Counted from the first letter of the stretch, positions 8,832 to 18,110 are shown. The stretch: 64,000 nt of DNA from Saccharomycopsis fibuligera x Saccharomycopsis cf. fibuligera (GCA_001936135.1 CP012809.1:4699501-4763500); one strand, 5' to 3'. Notes: generated from the letters alone by a model not told the origin. Numbers and translations: made by a program.

Positions 8832-9847
8832 TTTTCGATGTAACGATAGTTTTTAAAAAGGCTTAATTTGATTATATCTTTACAAAGACTCAAAAAAATA
8901 GTCATTTGTTTTAAATGTAGAAGACAGCATATTTGCATTAGATGTAGAAGACAGCATACAGAACAGCATACAGAACAGCTTATATACTAATTCATCGAGT
9001 AGCCTCAAAATCAGATTTACCGCAGCACGCATTGATTGCAGTAGACTAATGCTCACCTTATCCATATCTAAATTTGGCTAATTTATCTAATAGGGCAAAA
9101 AATTTGAATAATGGCCGATCCTGATACGTCTAAATTAATTTAAATTTTGGATTTTGTCTAATAGTTGCCTATTTGGGATATCAAAGGAGATATTATCTCG
9201 CAGTCATAATTCCACGCTGAAATTCACACTGAGGCGTTCATTGAACAAATATGTCAATTTGCTTTATATTAAACTATCAAAAGCCATCAAACTAGTTTTA
9301 TTTTCGCGCAAAAACATGTACATGAAGTGTCTAAAATCAAAGAAGGCAAATGACTATCTAGACAGCTGAAGGCTTTCTTTTCATGCTCCAAAGGAAAGCG
9401 GCTTTCTTGCTATTAATATGAACTGCCAGCACCCAAAACGTCAATACAATAGTCCAATTTAAACTATTTTGTTTAAAGACACACTTCTGTTCATTCCAGT
9501 CAGTTTGGGCTGTTTAGGGAAGTGATTAGTAGCTACTATTTTTAATATTGGGGGTGGGATATTTGCAAATTGGAGTGTAAAAGTCTACCTGTTTTTTTGA
9601 GCTTTCCTTATTTGTACGCAAATTGAGGAGAAGTGGAAGAAATGAGTACCAAACAATATTTGGTTAATTATTAAGTCTTTGCTTTTAATCGTAGACAACT
9701 GTATTACTTTTTGTGAGATTTTAGTTGGACGCTACGCCATCTGTTAGACCAAAGTACACCAAAAACTTAACATCCCTACATTTTGAACATCAGTACACCA
9801 TATAAAAATTTATGCACAAACGCGTTACCACCTTAGCTTAAAAATCT
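8832..9847. other. Intergenic region upstream of the solo LTR
   Basis: No supported gene. It holds a small tandem/imperfect repeat: ATGTAGAAGACAGCATA at 8915-8931 and 8942-8958, followed by two CAGAACAGC units (8959-8979). ORFs of 61 and 71 codons here show no family resemblance or coding bias. TTTTCGCGCAAAAA at 9301-9314 resembles the paired motif at 5965-5998. Confidence 0.45.
8913..8980. repeat. Short imperfect direct repeats
   Basis: A 17-base unit ending ACAGCATA occurs twice 27 bases apart, then a 12-base CAGAACAGCATA unit is repeated almost fully. The repeats lie upstream of the TIP1-like gene (start at 8831) and could be promoter sites or slippage products. Confidence 0.55.
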
Positions 9848-9852
9848 CAACA

Positions 9853-10214
9853 TGTAAGAGATGGGGTTAAAGGGTCTGAATTAAGACGTGAGAAGGTTTC
9901 AGGATTCATAGTTATTTTCTAGGATCGACTAGGAAGAGAGATAAGACTCAAGATAAAGTAAAGGAGATAAGTATATTGTAATAAAAGGAAGATGACTTCG
10001 CTTACTGTTATCTATACAGAATACATAATAATAATAAAGACGAACTTAGCTACTTATATAGTTATTGTTAGGAGCTTGTTACCTAGGAGCTACCTTTACC
10101 TAAGAGCTACCATTACCGAAGAGCTACCGTTACCGAAGAGCTACCGTTGCCTAAGAGCTACCGTTAGCTAAGAGCTATCGTTAGCTAAGAGCTATCTGGG
10201 ACTGATTTGTTACA
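9853..10214 (+). mobile_element. Solo LTR of a Ty-type retrotransposon, with 5-base target duplication
   Basis: The 362-base element begins TGTAAGAG and ends TTTGTTACA, so its ends form the inverted pair TGTAA/TTACA. It is flanked by identical CAACA at 9848-9852 and 10215-10219, the 5-base target-site duplication made by LTR-retrotransposon integrases. No internal coding region is present, so this is a solo LTR left by recombination between two LTRs. It ends 10 bases before the mature 5' end of tRNA-Trp, the position preferred by Ty3/gypsy-type elements that target RNA polymerase III start sites. Orientation is arbitrary because no coding region remains. It contains AATAAAA (9979-9985), AATAATAATAAAG and a 17-base minisatellite. 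Confidence 0.85.
10071..10196 (+). repeat. 17-base minisatellite inside the solo LTR
   Basis: Six full 17-base units starting at 10086 (consensus AGAGCTACCGTTACCGA), with a 15-base partial unit before and a 9-base partial unit after. Units differ at a few positions (for example GTTACCGA, GTTGCCTA, GTTAGCTA), in a gradient from left to right that suggests stepwise duplication. Confidence 0.9.
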
Positions 10215-10224
10215 CAACAAGGAT

Positions 10225-10307
10225 GATGTGGTGGCTCAATGGTAGAGCTTTCGACTCCAGTATACCGTGCCATCGAAGGGCTGCAGGTTCAATTCCTGTC
10301 CATGTCA
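10225..10307 (+). tRNA. tRNA-Trp(CCA) with 11-base intron
   Basis: Acceptor GATGTGG (10225-10231) pairs with CCATGTC (10300-10306), with G-T wobbles, and the discriminator is A10307. The D arm is GCTCAATGGTAGAGC. The anticodon stem TTCGA/TCGAA encloses CT-CCA-G. The intron after position 37 is 10261-10271. The B box is GGTTCAATTCC (10286-10296). The sequence closely follows yeast tRNA-Trp, which also carries an intron. Mature length is 72. Base 37 is G. Confidence 0.96.
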
Positions 10308-10316
10308 ATTCCTTTC

Positions 10317-10332
10317 TTTTTTGTCTTTTTTT
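10317..10332 (+). terminator. RNA polymerase III terminator of tRNA-Trp
   Basis: A run of six T (10317-10322) then a run of T7 about ten bases after the tRNA 3' end; T-runs of this length stop RNA polymerase III. Confidence 0.8.
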
Positions 10333-11160
10333 CTTTTTCTGCATAGTAGCTTGGTGAGATTGTAGCAGGATTGTAGCAGTATCGTAGCTTTTGTATAGAA
10401 AAAATTTCTTCTTTTTTTTTTTTTCCACACACAAAATCGGTTTATTATTTCTATATAGTTGTTATTATATTCTAAGTAATTTAAGAAACCAATTCTGGTG
10501 AGCGAAGAAGAATTTTGCATAAACACATCTTACATTATATAATGATGTTGACCTTGATGTTCAATGCAAGAATTATATTCATGAAGCACATATACATTAA
10601 TAAAAGAGAGATTAGATTCTGTAACCTTAACATTAAAATAGAATCATAAATAAATTTACCAGACCATAATAGTTTAGAAGAAAGCAAAATGTGAAGTAAG
10701 GTTCACAGTAAGCAATGAAAACAAGATAACAACCAGTAGTAATAACGATATAAAATGTGAACAAAAAAGCTTATATAAACATATTGATATATTTATGCAA
10801 AACACCAAAACGTACAACTTGAGTTGAAGAAATTGAAGGGAAAAAAACAGTTTCAAGAAAAAGAATAAAGCATCAACCAAAAAAAGCCAGACATAAAAGT
10901 ACACGATGCAGCATGATCTTGTAATTTTTTTAAATTTTAAAAAAAAGTAAATCCAAAAATGAATACTAATAATATAGAAAATGGATAGAACCATCATTTG
11001 ATACAATGACTTTTATGATGGGTGACAGCCAAATAAAGACAAATTAGAAAAGAAAAAAAGTAATGCAGAAACCAAAATAAACGAAATCTAAACTAACATT
11101 ACTTTCAAGAATTAGTAAGAAAGCAGAAAATAACAAATGTAAAATAACTATTGAAACTTC
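10333..11160. other. Intergenic region between tRNA-Trp and HMT1 3' end
   Basis: AT-rich. The hydrophobic 110-codon frame at 10674-11006 (minus) is rich in Phe, Leu and Ile, as expected of random AT-rich sequence, and is not supported. I see no other feature. Confidence 0.5.
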
Positions 11161-12213
11161 TCAACGCAAAAAGTAGGTGTATTTACCTTTTTGAGCTCTT
11201 TGATCACCTTCGTCAACAGTCTTGTGATCCCATTCAATATTAATATCCAATTCTCTTGGGTTGGATTTGCTTGGTTTGGATGACAAAGAACCAACAATTT
11301 TTTCACCTTTCTTCACGTTCAAAACTTGAGTTAAGTAGTAAACCGTTTGTTTCCAGTGAGTGTTTCTATGGAATGGGCCAGTAGAAAATTTGACCTTGTT
11401 TTCTTCAGTGTCGGATGGGAAAACGATATCGAACCAAGCAACGAAAGCATGAATGTCATCATCTCTAGTGGCAGTAACAGTGAATTGTTTATGGAATGCC
11501 AATTCTTCAATCGTCACGGTATTTAAATCAATTTCGTAGAGCTTAGCAGTAGAAGTGTTAACTGCATGGCTTTCCACGCAATCAACCAATGGTTCAGCCA
11601 TGCTATTTGGAATGAAAGGACTGTAGTCAAATCCGTAAACATCATTCCAAAAATTAATTTTTTCGTCCTTGTATTCACCATCTTCAATACCAGCAAGGTA
11701 GATGGTACTCTTGTCTGGGAAAATCAACCCACCTTTCTTCAAATACTTGTCTCTAGCAACTAAAACGGTATCAAGCATAGATTCGTAAAGCAAAAAGTAA
11801 CCCATCCACTCTGAAATAATAATGTCAACTTCAGGGTATGGCATTTCAACGTCTTCCAATTTACCTTGCAAAAGAGTAATTTTATCATCAAGACCGTTCA
11901 ACTTAATAACTTTGTCAGCCATTGAGATAATACTGGACATATCAACAGCAATAACGTGTTTAGCACCAGCTCTGGCAGCAAACATTGACAAGATACCGGT
12001 ACCGCAACCAACATCAAGAACAACCTTGTCCTTGAAAAGATGACGGTTTTGAAAAATAGCTTGTCTGTAGCTCAAAGTGCGGACCTTGTCCTTAAGCATC
12101 TCTTCGTGAATGGAGAAATGGTCGTAAGAAGAGAAATAGTGCTGTTCAGAAGCAGCAAGAGTCTCCTTGTCGGTAGCTGAGGCCAAGCCATTATTGTTTG
12201 TAGTTCCAGACAT
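11161..12213 (-). CDS. HMT1: Type I protein arginine methyltransferase Hmt1/Rmt1
   Basis: 350 aa, close to the S. cerevisiae enzyme (348). SAM-binding motif I is at residues 64-74 (VVLDVGCGTGI). The double-E loop is SEWMGYFLLYES (Glu135 and Glu144). The THW loop appears as NTHWKQTVYYL, and the protein ends in the expected beta-barrel dimerisation region. It makes mono- and asymmetric dimethylarginine in RGG proteins such as Npl3 and fibrillarin, which affects mRNA export and ribosome biogenesis. The upstream region holds an RRPE-like TGAAAATTTTTC (12344-12355) and a GATGAG PAC core (12416-12421), suggesting co-regulation with growth genes. It is in tandem with CWH41, 317 bases upstream. Confidence 0.97.
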   Translation of the reverse strand: MSGTTNNNGLASATDKETLAASEQHYFSSYDHFSIHEEMLKDKVRTLSYRQAIFQNRHLFKDKVVLDVGCGTGILSMFAARAGAKHVIAVDMSSIISMADKVIKLNGLDDKITLLQGKLEDVEMPYPEVDIIISEWMGYFLLYESMLDTVLVARDKYLKKGGLIFPDKSTIYLAGIEDGEYKDEKINFWNDVYGFDYSPFIPNSMAEPLVDCVESHAVNTSTAKLYEIDLNTVTIEELAFHKQFTVTATRDDDIHAFVAWFDIVFPSDTEENKVKFSTGPFHRNTHWKQTVYYLTQVLNVKKGEKIVGSLSSKPSKSNPRELDINIEWDHKTVDEGDQRAQKGKYTYFLR

Positions 12214-12530
12214 ATTGATTGAGTGAATTGATAAAATGATTTAAACTAATAAGTTTTGCTGATTGTGAACGTTCAAAAGAGAAAAAAAACAGAGAAAGAG
12301 GAGGAAAACTTAGATACGTGGAGCAGAGCAGCGCATCTTATTATGAAAATTTTTCTTAAAAAAAGAAAAAAAAAGAAAACTTTTTTTTGTTTACCCTTTC
12401 CACCATGCAGATCGAGATGAGCCGTTTTACGCCATAACTACGGGTCTTTGCCCATTTCAATATCATTAAAATTTTTTTTTTAAGCTAAAATAATTTGAGC
12501 TAAAAGAATTCAATATACTATACAGTCAGC
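12214..12530 (-). promoter_or_regulatory. HMT1 promoter with RRPE and PAC-like motifs
   Basis: TGAAAATTTTTC at 12344-12355 matches the ribosomal RNA processing element. GATGAG at 12416-12421 matches the core of PAC. Both lie 130-210 bases from the HMT1 ATG. Poly-A/T runs flank them. Function is inferred from the S. cerevisiae motif rules. Confidence 0.5.
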
Positions 12531-15053
12531 CTAGATAGTTTCTGGCATCTTCATTATCATGACCACCAATGAGGTCCACCCAAGGAAGTGACGTACCCCT
12601 GTTGGACTACCATCGGATTCATCGTAGTTTTCCCAAGCATATCCAGTTTTCTTGTATTTGTCAAACACATTGTTTACTATATTTACTCTCAAGTCTTGAT
12701 ATAACTGACTAGCAAGCTGTTTGGTTTCTGGGCTAATTGACTTACCGTCTTTTTCTTCAGAATAGTATAGCAAACTGTCCAAGATTAAGTAATTGACATT
12801 GATCCAAACTTTGCCTCTCCAGTAATCTTCTCCTTGTCTGAAATACGGATCTTGCTTAGATAAAGATCTAATACCATATGGCGAGAAAAGCTGTTCCGGA
12901 TCAGCGATCAATTTCAAAATGTGCAAGATATGGTCTGAATCATGTGGAACCAACTTCAATAAGAATGGGAATAAAGTAACGTAGCCTTTATGACAAACAA
13001 AAATGTCCTCATCAGAGTAATCTAAGGTAACATCACAATATGCTTTATCTTTTTCAGACCAATGTAAGTCGTTTATATTGTGAATGATATCATTCAATAT
13101 CTTATCGTATTTCTCGTAGTCCTCTTTATACCCTAACAACTCAGCAAATTGTCTCATAGAAGCAGTAAAACTACCCACCCAAGAAATCAAATCAACATGC
13201 AATTCTCCAACATCAGGAACATCAGCTCTTGGATAGTCATCAAGGCCACTTGGTAAACACAATTTTTCGGTTCTACCAATCCATCTGTAAGCTTCGTCTA
13301 AAGAGTATGGTGATCTTTCGAACTCTTCAATTTCACCCTTTTGAGTTCTTCTGAACCATTCATAGTGTTTTTTAATCTTTGGGTAAATTTGTCTAGCATA
13401 CTCAATAAGTAACTCTGGATGTTCAAGGTGAAAACTGCTGACTGTATCAGTAGTAATATTTTTATTATTGCCTCGAATAGCACCAAAATCTTCAATCTCT
13501 TGTGGTGTGTCGAGATCCGGAAAATTGAATTGTTGTTTCTTTTGATTACTAGCTTTTGTCAAGATATCAATAAATGCCAACATTAAAGTTGGTGGATTAG
13601 CAATATTTGGATTCTGAACTTGAAAATCTTCTGGAACCTTACTTCTTGCTTCATTGCCTAAGATCTGTTCTCTAGCAATCCACCCATCATCATCAATTAA
13701 ATCGAACCAACTCTTTAAGATTTCTAAAGCCAAGTCAAAGTCGTATTCCAAAATTGGAATCAAATGGAAACCTTCATCCCAGTAAAACCCTCTTGGGAAA
13801 AATGGTCTACTTGGCACGGAAGTAAATAAGCTGAATGGCCCTTCCGGCGATCCAACCAATTTTTTGAATTTACCAATCTCATCATCACCTTCTTCATCAA
13901 TTTGGGTTTGTCTATCAACCAAGTGGTTACCGTGGAAGTATCCAACACCGCCGATCAAATTAGAAACAAAGTCTTGACCAAATTTTTTGTATTGTTTAGC
14001 AGTGAATGGTGGTCTGAATTGAAAAATTTTATCAAACTTGGTATTGAATTTAGCAATAACATTCTTAATTTTAGCAGACAAGTTGTCAAATGTGATAGGG
14101 TCAAAATCAGGAGCAGAGTTTTTGCTATTGTAAGAGTTAAAAACAACATCAAACTCAAATTCGCCTTCAAAAAGCTTTTCAATGAAATGCAAATTGCCCT
14201 CATAGTTATTAAGATTTGGTAATGTTAATCCAATTGCTGGTGGGAGCACATCCAAATTTTGTGAAATATCCCCGTCTTTGAATCTATTGTTTAAGTTTTC
14301 TAATGATTCTTGAAGTAAGCTGATGAAGATATTTCTAGCTTGCCAAATGTTATTTTCAGGAACAGTTAATTCTATATGCTTTGTCAATGCAGGATTATAT
14401 CTATTGTCTGGTATTTGAGCTTTTGACACTTCCACATGCCTATTCTTTTCTGGGCCGTCATTTATCTTAATAGAAAATTGCTTCAAGTCTTGCGAATAGC
14501 CTGACAATTCTATCACGTCACCATGACCATAGCCATTTGGCTTTTTGTCCACATTGGTGATAGTCAAGATCTCTCCGCTACCAGGATCAGTAATTTCCAA
14601 GCCAGCGTAGAACACGATACCAGTCTTGACATTTTCAAAGCCTTTCTTTGGTTTCCCTCTTATTTTTAAACCCCAACTCTGGTCCTCACTGTTTTTCAAA
14701 TTGTAAGACTTAACGAAATCAAACGTCAAATCAACCTTGTTTTCGTTGTCCTTGATAACTTCGCGGCCACCATATCTTGGGTCATATTTAGTCCAACTAA
14801 ATTTGGAGAAATCGTCACCTTGTTCACAGGAGTGTTTTGCCTTTAATACGGAGTTATAGCTGTCTGCATTGAACCAGAAAAGACCGGTCATCAACGAGTC
14901 TGGAATTCTTGGACGGATACCGAGATAGAGGTTAGATCTGTATGGGCCCCAGAGTAATGAGGAGTCTGAGGCAGTTTTGTAGTCATTGTGCACATCGTCG
15001 GCAAGAATCTGCAACAGAAAAAGAAATAGCGAGGTTACCAATGCTAGCAACAT
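12531..15053 (-). CDS. CWH41: Mannosyl-oligosaccharide alpha-glucosidase I (GH63)
   Basis: 840 aa from ATG at 15053; the longer frame starts at a GTG and is not used. S. cerevisiae Cwh41 is 833. The N-terminus MLLALVTSLFLFLLQILA is a signal anchor. The luminal domain has glucosidase I blocks SSLLWGPYRSNLYLGIRPR, RGFYWDEGFHLIPIL, DDYPRADVPDVGELHVDL and GEDYWRGKVWINVNYL. A C-terminal (alpha/alpha)6 barrel carries the catalytic acids in this family. The enzyme removes the outer alpha-1,2-glucose from Glc3Man9GlcNAc2 in the ER, the first step of N-glycan trimming, and also affects beta-1,6-glucan synthesis. All conserved blocks are intact. Confidence 0.97.
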   Translation of the reverse strand: MLLALVTSLFLFLLQILADDVHNDYKTASDSSLLWGPYRSNLYLGIRPRIPDSLMTGLFWFNADSYNSVLKAKHSCEQGDDFSKFSWTKYDPRYGGREVIKDNENKVDLTFDFVKSYNLKNSEDQSWGLKIRGKPKKGFENVKTGIVFYAGLEITDPGSGEILTITNVDKKPNGYGHGDVIELSGYSQDLKQFSIKINDGPEKNRHVEVSKAQIPDNRYNPALTKHIELTVPENNIWQARNIFISLLQESLENLNNRFKDGDISQNLDVLPPAIGLTLPNLNNYEGNLHFIEKLFEGEFEFDVVFNSYNSKNSAPDFDPITFDNLSAKIKNVIAKFNTKFDKIFQFRPPFTAKQYKKFGQDFVSNLIGGVGYFHGNHLVDRQTQIDEEGDDEIGKFKKLVGSPEGPFSLFTSVPSRPFFPRGFYWDEGFHLIPILEYDFDLALEILKSWFDLIDDDGWIAREQILGNEARSKVPEDFQVQNPNIANPPTLMLAFIDILTKASNQKKQQFNFPDLDTPQEIEDFGAIRGNNKNITTDTVSSFHLEHPELLIEYARQIYPKIKKHYEWFRRTQKGEIEEFERSPYSLDEAYRWIGRTEKLCLPSGLDDYPRADVPDVGELHVDLISWVGSFTASMRQFAELLGYKEDYEKYDKILNDIIHNINDLHWSEKDKAYCDVTLDYSDEDIFVCHKGYVTLFPFLLKLVPHDSDHILHILKLIADPEQLFSPYGIRSLSKQDPYFRQGEDYWRGKVWINVNYLILDSLLYYSEEKDGKSISPETKQLASQLYQDLRVNIVNNVFDKYKKTGYAWENYDESDGSPTGVRHFLGWTSLVVMIMKMPETI

Positions 15054-15287
15054 GATGAACACTTGTTGGCTGGTAGTGAATTATTGAAGCCGTACAAAAG
15101 GCTCTGTTTGTGTGCTCCGTGGCATTTTCATTTTGGCAATCGCGAAAACAAAAAAACAAAAAAAAAATAACAACTTTAAGTAAAAAGGCTTCGCATGTGA
15201 TGCACGTCCGTTATTAAACTACTGCAACACCATCCACTAAACGCAAGAAATTGAACTGCGAATCCAGCCAATAAATCAGAAACAGTA

Positions 15288-16316
15288 ATGACCCAGAGAG
15301 GGGGAAACAAATACAGTCAGAGAGGCGGAAAAAGCAGCTTCTACAACAGAAGAAGCAAAAATGAGAACAGAAACACAGACACAATAGCACTAAGCGAAGA
15401 GGATAAGGAGAGAATGAGATTGAGGGCTTTGAGATTCTCCGGCAATAATCAAACAAAAGGAGCCAAACACTATGGGTTAGTCAGTAGAGGAGAGGATAAC
15501 ACGCTTCAGCTTAACCGGCACAACGAGAGAGAGGACTTTTTCAGTCTGATCAAGCAAGAATTTTTGCTGTACTGCTCAACTCACGACGACTTGCGAGGAG
15601 AGTTTCAAATCCTGGCCTCCACACAAATTGCAAGGAAACCAGAGCAAGGAAAGCTTGACGAGATACTTTTGAATCTTCGGAAGCTCAGAGAAGCTCTTTT
15701 GAATACTAAGCCAACGGAATTCACCATCAAAGTTTACTTGTACTCCGTCCGTGTTTCCTCGAGGATTGGCCATCACCAAACTTATGTTCCCTGTATAAGG
15801 TACCTCATCGGCAATGTGGTTGAAAACCAACAAGTAAAAGCTCTGTTGTCCGAAAGTGACCTTGACGAGATTGTCAGCATCTACATACTACATCAGGCGC
15901 ACTTTAAACTCGGACTAACTGCAGAAGGAGCATTATCTAATAGCGCTGAGATATCAAACTGCTTTGACTTGTGGCACAAGTACAATCCTTATCATTTCGC
16001 TATAGGCAAGATCCTCAGGGCGGTGGTCAGCAACAACTATCTCCAATGGTTTCAGATATACAGCAACGAGCTTAGAACAAACCTTTCGTATAGAGCAGTG
16101 CTTGAGAGATATGGTTTGCCAAAAATGATGAAGAATTTGGTGCTAGTGTTGAGCATCTGTTACTTCAAATTGGCAAAACCGTACTTGGAAGAGACGCTCA
16201 TGAGTGGGGCGGCAAGCTACGAACAGTTGGTCAGCCACTCTCCTGAGTTGTGCAGGAACTGGAGGCTTGAGGATTCGGGGAAGCTGATTATAATCAGAGA
16301 TCGTAAGAAGAGTTAG
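15288..16316 (+). CDS. SAC3/GANP (PCI-like) family protein, function uncertain
   Basis: 342 aa from ATG at 15288. The N-terminus is basic and Gly/Arg-rich (MTQRGGNKYSQRGGKSSFYNRRS), perhaps RNA-binding. The rest is helical and matches the pattern of SAC3/GANP/Thp3-type proteins: LRKLREALLNTKPTEFTIKV, then VRVSSRIGHHQTYVPCIRYL, then LDEIVSIYILHQAHF, then LRAVVSNNYLQWFQIYSNEL, the region equivalent to NYxxFFxLY. Members act in mRNA export, transcription-coupled splicing or the proteasome lid. It is shorter than S. cerevisiae Thp3 and I cannot give a firm orthologue. It is read in the same direction as the GID8-like gene, 183 bases upstream, and divergently from CWH41 across only 234 bases. Confidence 0.5.
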   Translation: MTQRGGNKYSQRGGKSSFYNRRSKNENRNTDTIALSEEDKERMRLRALRFSGNNQTKGAKHYGLVSRGEDNTLQLNRHNEREDFFSLIKQEFLLYCSTHDDLRGEFQILASTQIARKPEQGKLDEILLNLRKLREALLNTKPTEFTIKVYLYSVRVSSRIGHHQTYVPCIRYLIGNVVENQQVKALLSESDLDEIVSIYILHQAHFKLGLTAEGALSNSAEISNCFDLWHKYNPYHFAIGKILRAVVSNNYLQWFQIYSNELRTNLSYRAVLERYGLPKMMKNLVLVLSICYFKLAKPYLEETLMSGAASYEQLVSHSPELCRNWRLEDSGKLIIIRDRKKS

Positions 16317-16400
16317 GTAGATATTCCAGGATCCAATAATAAGATTACACATGAGAATATTGTTGTAGCATCATAGTAAGTGTTTATTCCAAGTACCAGT

Positions 16401-16453
16401 GCGATGAGCCCAAGACGCGGGCGGGTAATACAAGAAGCTTAAGCAGCGATGAG
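16401..16453 (+). promoter_or_regulatory. Two PAC motifs upstream of the GID8-like gene
   Basis: GCGATGAG occurs exactly at 16401-16408 and 16446-16453, 92-99 and 47-54 bases before the ATG. A near copy, GCGATGAT, is at 16492-16499 right before the ATG. In S. cerevisiae this element is bound by Dot6/Tod6 repressors of ribosome-biogenesis genes. Confidence 0.55.
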
Positions 16454-16499
16454 GCAAAACAGGAAACAATATTAGAACATCAGGGACAGATGCGATGAT

Positions 16500-17861
16500 A
16501 TGACGGAGGCAAGCGAGGGGAATCCATACAACGAGAAGAACCGCAACAGAGGCATAATGGACCAGAACTGGATCAACTTACACAGCATAAACAAGCCGCA
16601 GCTTAACAGTTTGATTTTGAACTACCTTATTGTCGAAGGGTATGAGTCTGCGGCTGTCAACTTCTCAAAGGAGATTGGCATGGATTTGCTAAGGAGCGGC
16701 CATAGTGATGGGGCCAACATTGGCAGTAACAACAAAGGCAATAATCTCGGAAATAGCGCGAAATCTGTTGTCAAAAGCTCTCATTTTTCCTTGATAAATG
16801 GCTTGCAATCTATAAAGCAGAGGAATGAAATTAAATTGCTTTTGATAAAGGGTGATATTACGTCTGTCATTGACAAGCTCAATGAATATTATCCATTACT
16901 ATTAGAAAACAATGACTTCCTATACTTCAAGATACTTCTTTTGAACTTGATTGAAATTATAAAAAAATACCAATTAGATGATTCTAAGAAACCAGCACCA
17001 AAAAGAAAGGCATCCGATGCTACAAAGAAAAAAAGAAGAATGTCTTCAGTGACTTCAATTGACGATAAAAAGAAGACCAGAAGAAAAAGTTCCGTTAGTG
17101 CCAGCAAGTTGTCTAGGGATGAGCTAAAGAAAGAACAAGAATTTTTTAATCTGATTATTTCCTTTGTCAAAGATAAACTATTTATTAAGGCAGTCAAAAA
17201 CAAATCTTTTTTGCATGAACTTGAGTTGTCAATGTGCTTGCTTTTGTTTGACTTCACAGATTTCCAAAAAAATAATACTCAATTTTTACCTAAAGAGTTA
17301 GAAAACTTGATTAATAATGCCAATTTCAAAAATGAAGTGTTTAACCTTATCAATAATGCTATTTTAAATTATAACTCCAGCTTTTTAGCGTCTTCAGCTT
17401 CTAATGTCAATGTGGGCGGGAGTTTTGTACATGACATCGCTCGCTCAAACAGTATCAATCCCAATGCAAGCAGTCTTTTAAGTAATGATTTCAAAAACAA
17501 CAACGAAGACTCCAAATATAAAAACAGCTATGTTTTTTACGATACAGATAGTGAAGATGAAGATTATGGTGCTAGCAATAAGCTAAAAAATGACGAATCT
17601 GGAGATGCTTCAATTAAACCTGCAGATGACAGTATAGATGAATTGCTTTTTGATGATAGCGACAGCGAAGAAAATAAAGTCAATGATAACAATAATGTTA
17701 ATGACGATTCTGAAGAATTGGATGATAATTATTTGGCTAATAATGTGAATTCAAAGTTTAAGCAATTGATTAACTTGTGGATATGGAGCGAAAATATTTT
17801 AAATGATCATGAACTCGAAGGTATTCCGCGGGTCGACTTAAACAAATTATTACAGGACTGA
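16500..17861 (+). CDS. GID8: Gid8-like LisH-CTLH-CRA protein (GID/CTLH ubiquitin ligase scaffold)
   Basis: 453 aa (S. cerevisiae Gid8 is 455). LisH motif near residues 32-60 (INKPQLNSLILNYLIVEGYE). CTLH near 100-160 (SIKQRNEIKLLLIKGDITSV, IDKLNEYYPLLLENNDFLYF). The CRA part is split by a Lys/Arg-Ser insert (PAPKRKASDATKKKRRMSSV) and an acidic Asn/Asp stretch, and ends with LINLWIWSENILNDHELEG. In yeast, Gid8 bridges Gid1 and the RING pair Gid2/Gid9 and is needed to degrade gluconeogenic enzymes when glucose returns. The basic insert resembles a nuclear localisation signal and is unusual. The start could instead be M20 (MDQNWINL). Two PAC motifs precede it. Its end is convergent with MAK5. Confidence 0.8.
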   Translation: MTEASEGNPYNEKNRNRGIMDQNWINLHSINKPQLNSLILNYLIVEGYESAAVNFSKEIGMDLLRSGHSDGANIGSNNKGNNLGNSAKSVVKSSHFSLINGLQSIKQRNEIKLLLIKGDITSVIDKLNEYYPLLLENNDFLYFKILLLNLIEIIKKYQLDDSKKPAPKRKASDATKKKRRMSSVTSIDDKKKTRRKSSVSASKLSRDELKKEQEFFNLIISFVKDKLFIKAVKNKSFLHELELSMCLLLFDFTDFQKNNTQFLPKELENLINNANFKNEVFNLINNAILNYNSSFLASSASNVNVGGSFVHDIARSNSINPNASSLLSNDFKNNNEDSKYKNSYVFYDTDSEDEDYGASNKLKNDESGDASIKPADDSIDELLFDDSDSEENKVNDNNNVNDDSEELDDNYLANNVNSKFKQLINLWIWSENILNDHELEGIPRVDLNKLLQD

Positions 17862-18110
17862 ATCGACAAGCGACTGTAGTAAAGAATTTTGCTTTTTGTC
17901 TCTCACGATTATTTTTGAAGGCGATTTTATGTTATGTTACGTGCTTATGTTATTTTCTAATTTTTATTTTTCTTTAGATTTCCTGTTTTCTGTTCAACAT
18001 GAACCTGTTCTACCACAGGCAATTAATGGCATGCAATTTTTATTATTGAAATTATCTCTATAGTACATAAACGTAAAAAGCGAAGCATATCAAGATGATA
18101 ATGATATCAT

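Noticed and set aside
9742-10219. Alternative LTR boundaries starting TGTTAGACC
   Set aside because: No matching target duplication; the TGTAA...TTACA element with CAACA on both sides is far better.
10674-11006. 110-codon hydrophobic minus-strand ORF
   Set aside because: Phe/Leu/Ile/Tyr content is what random AT-rich DNA gives; no conserved motif.
16500-17861. Ribosome-biogenesis factor rather than Gid8
   Set aside because: PAC motifs suggested it, but the LisH-CTLH-CRA order and length match Gid8 better than any nucleolar protein I know.
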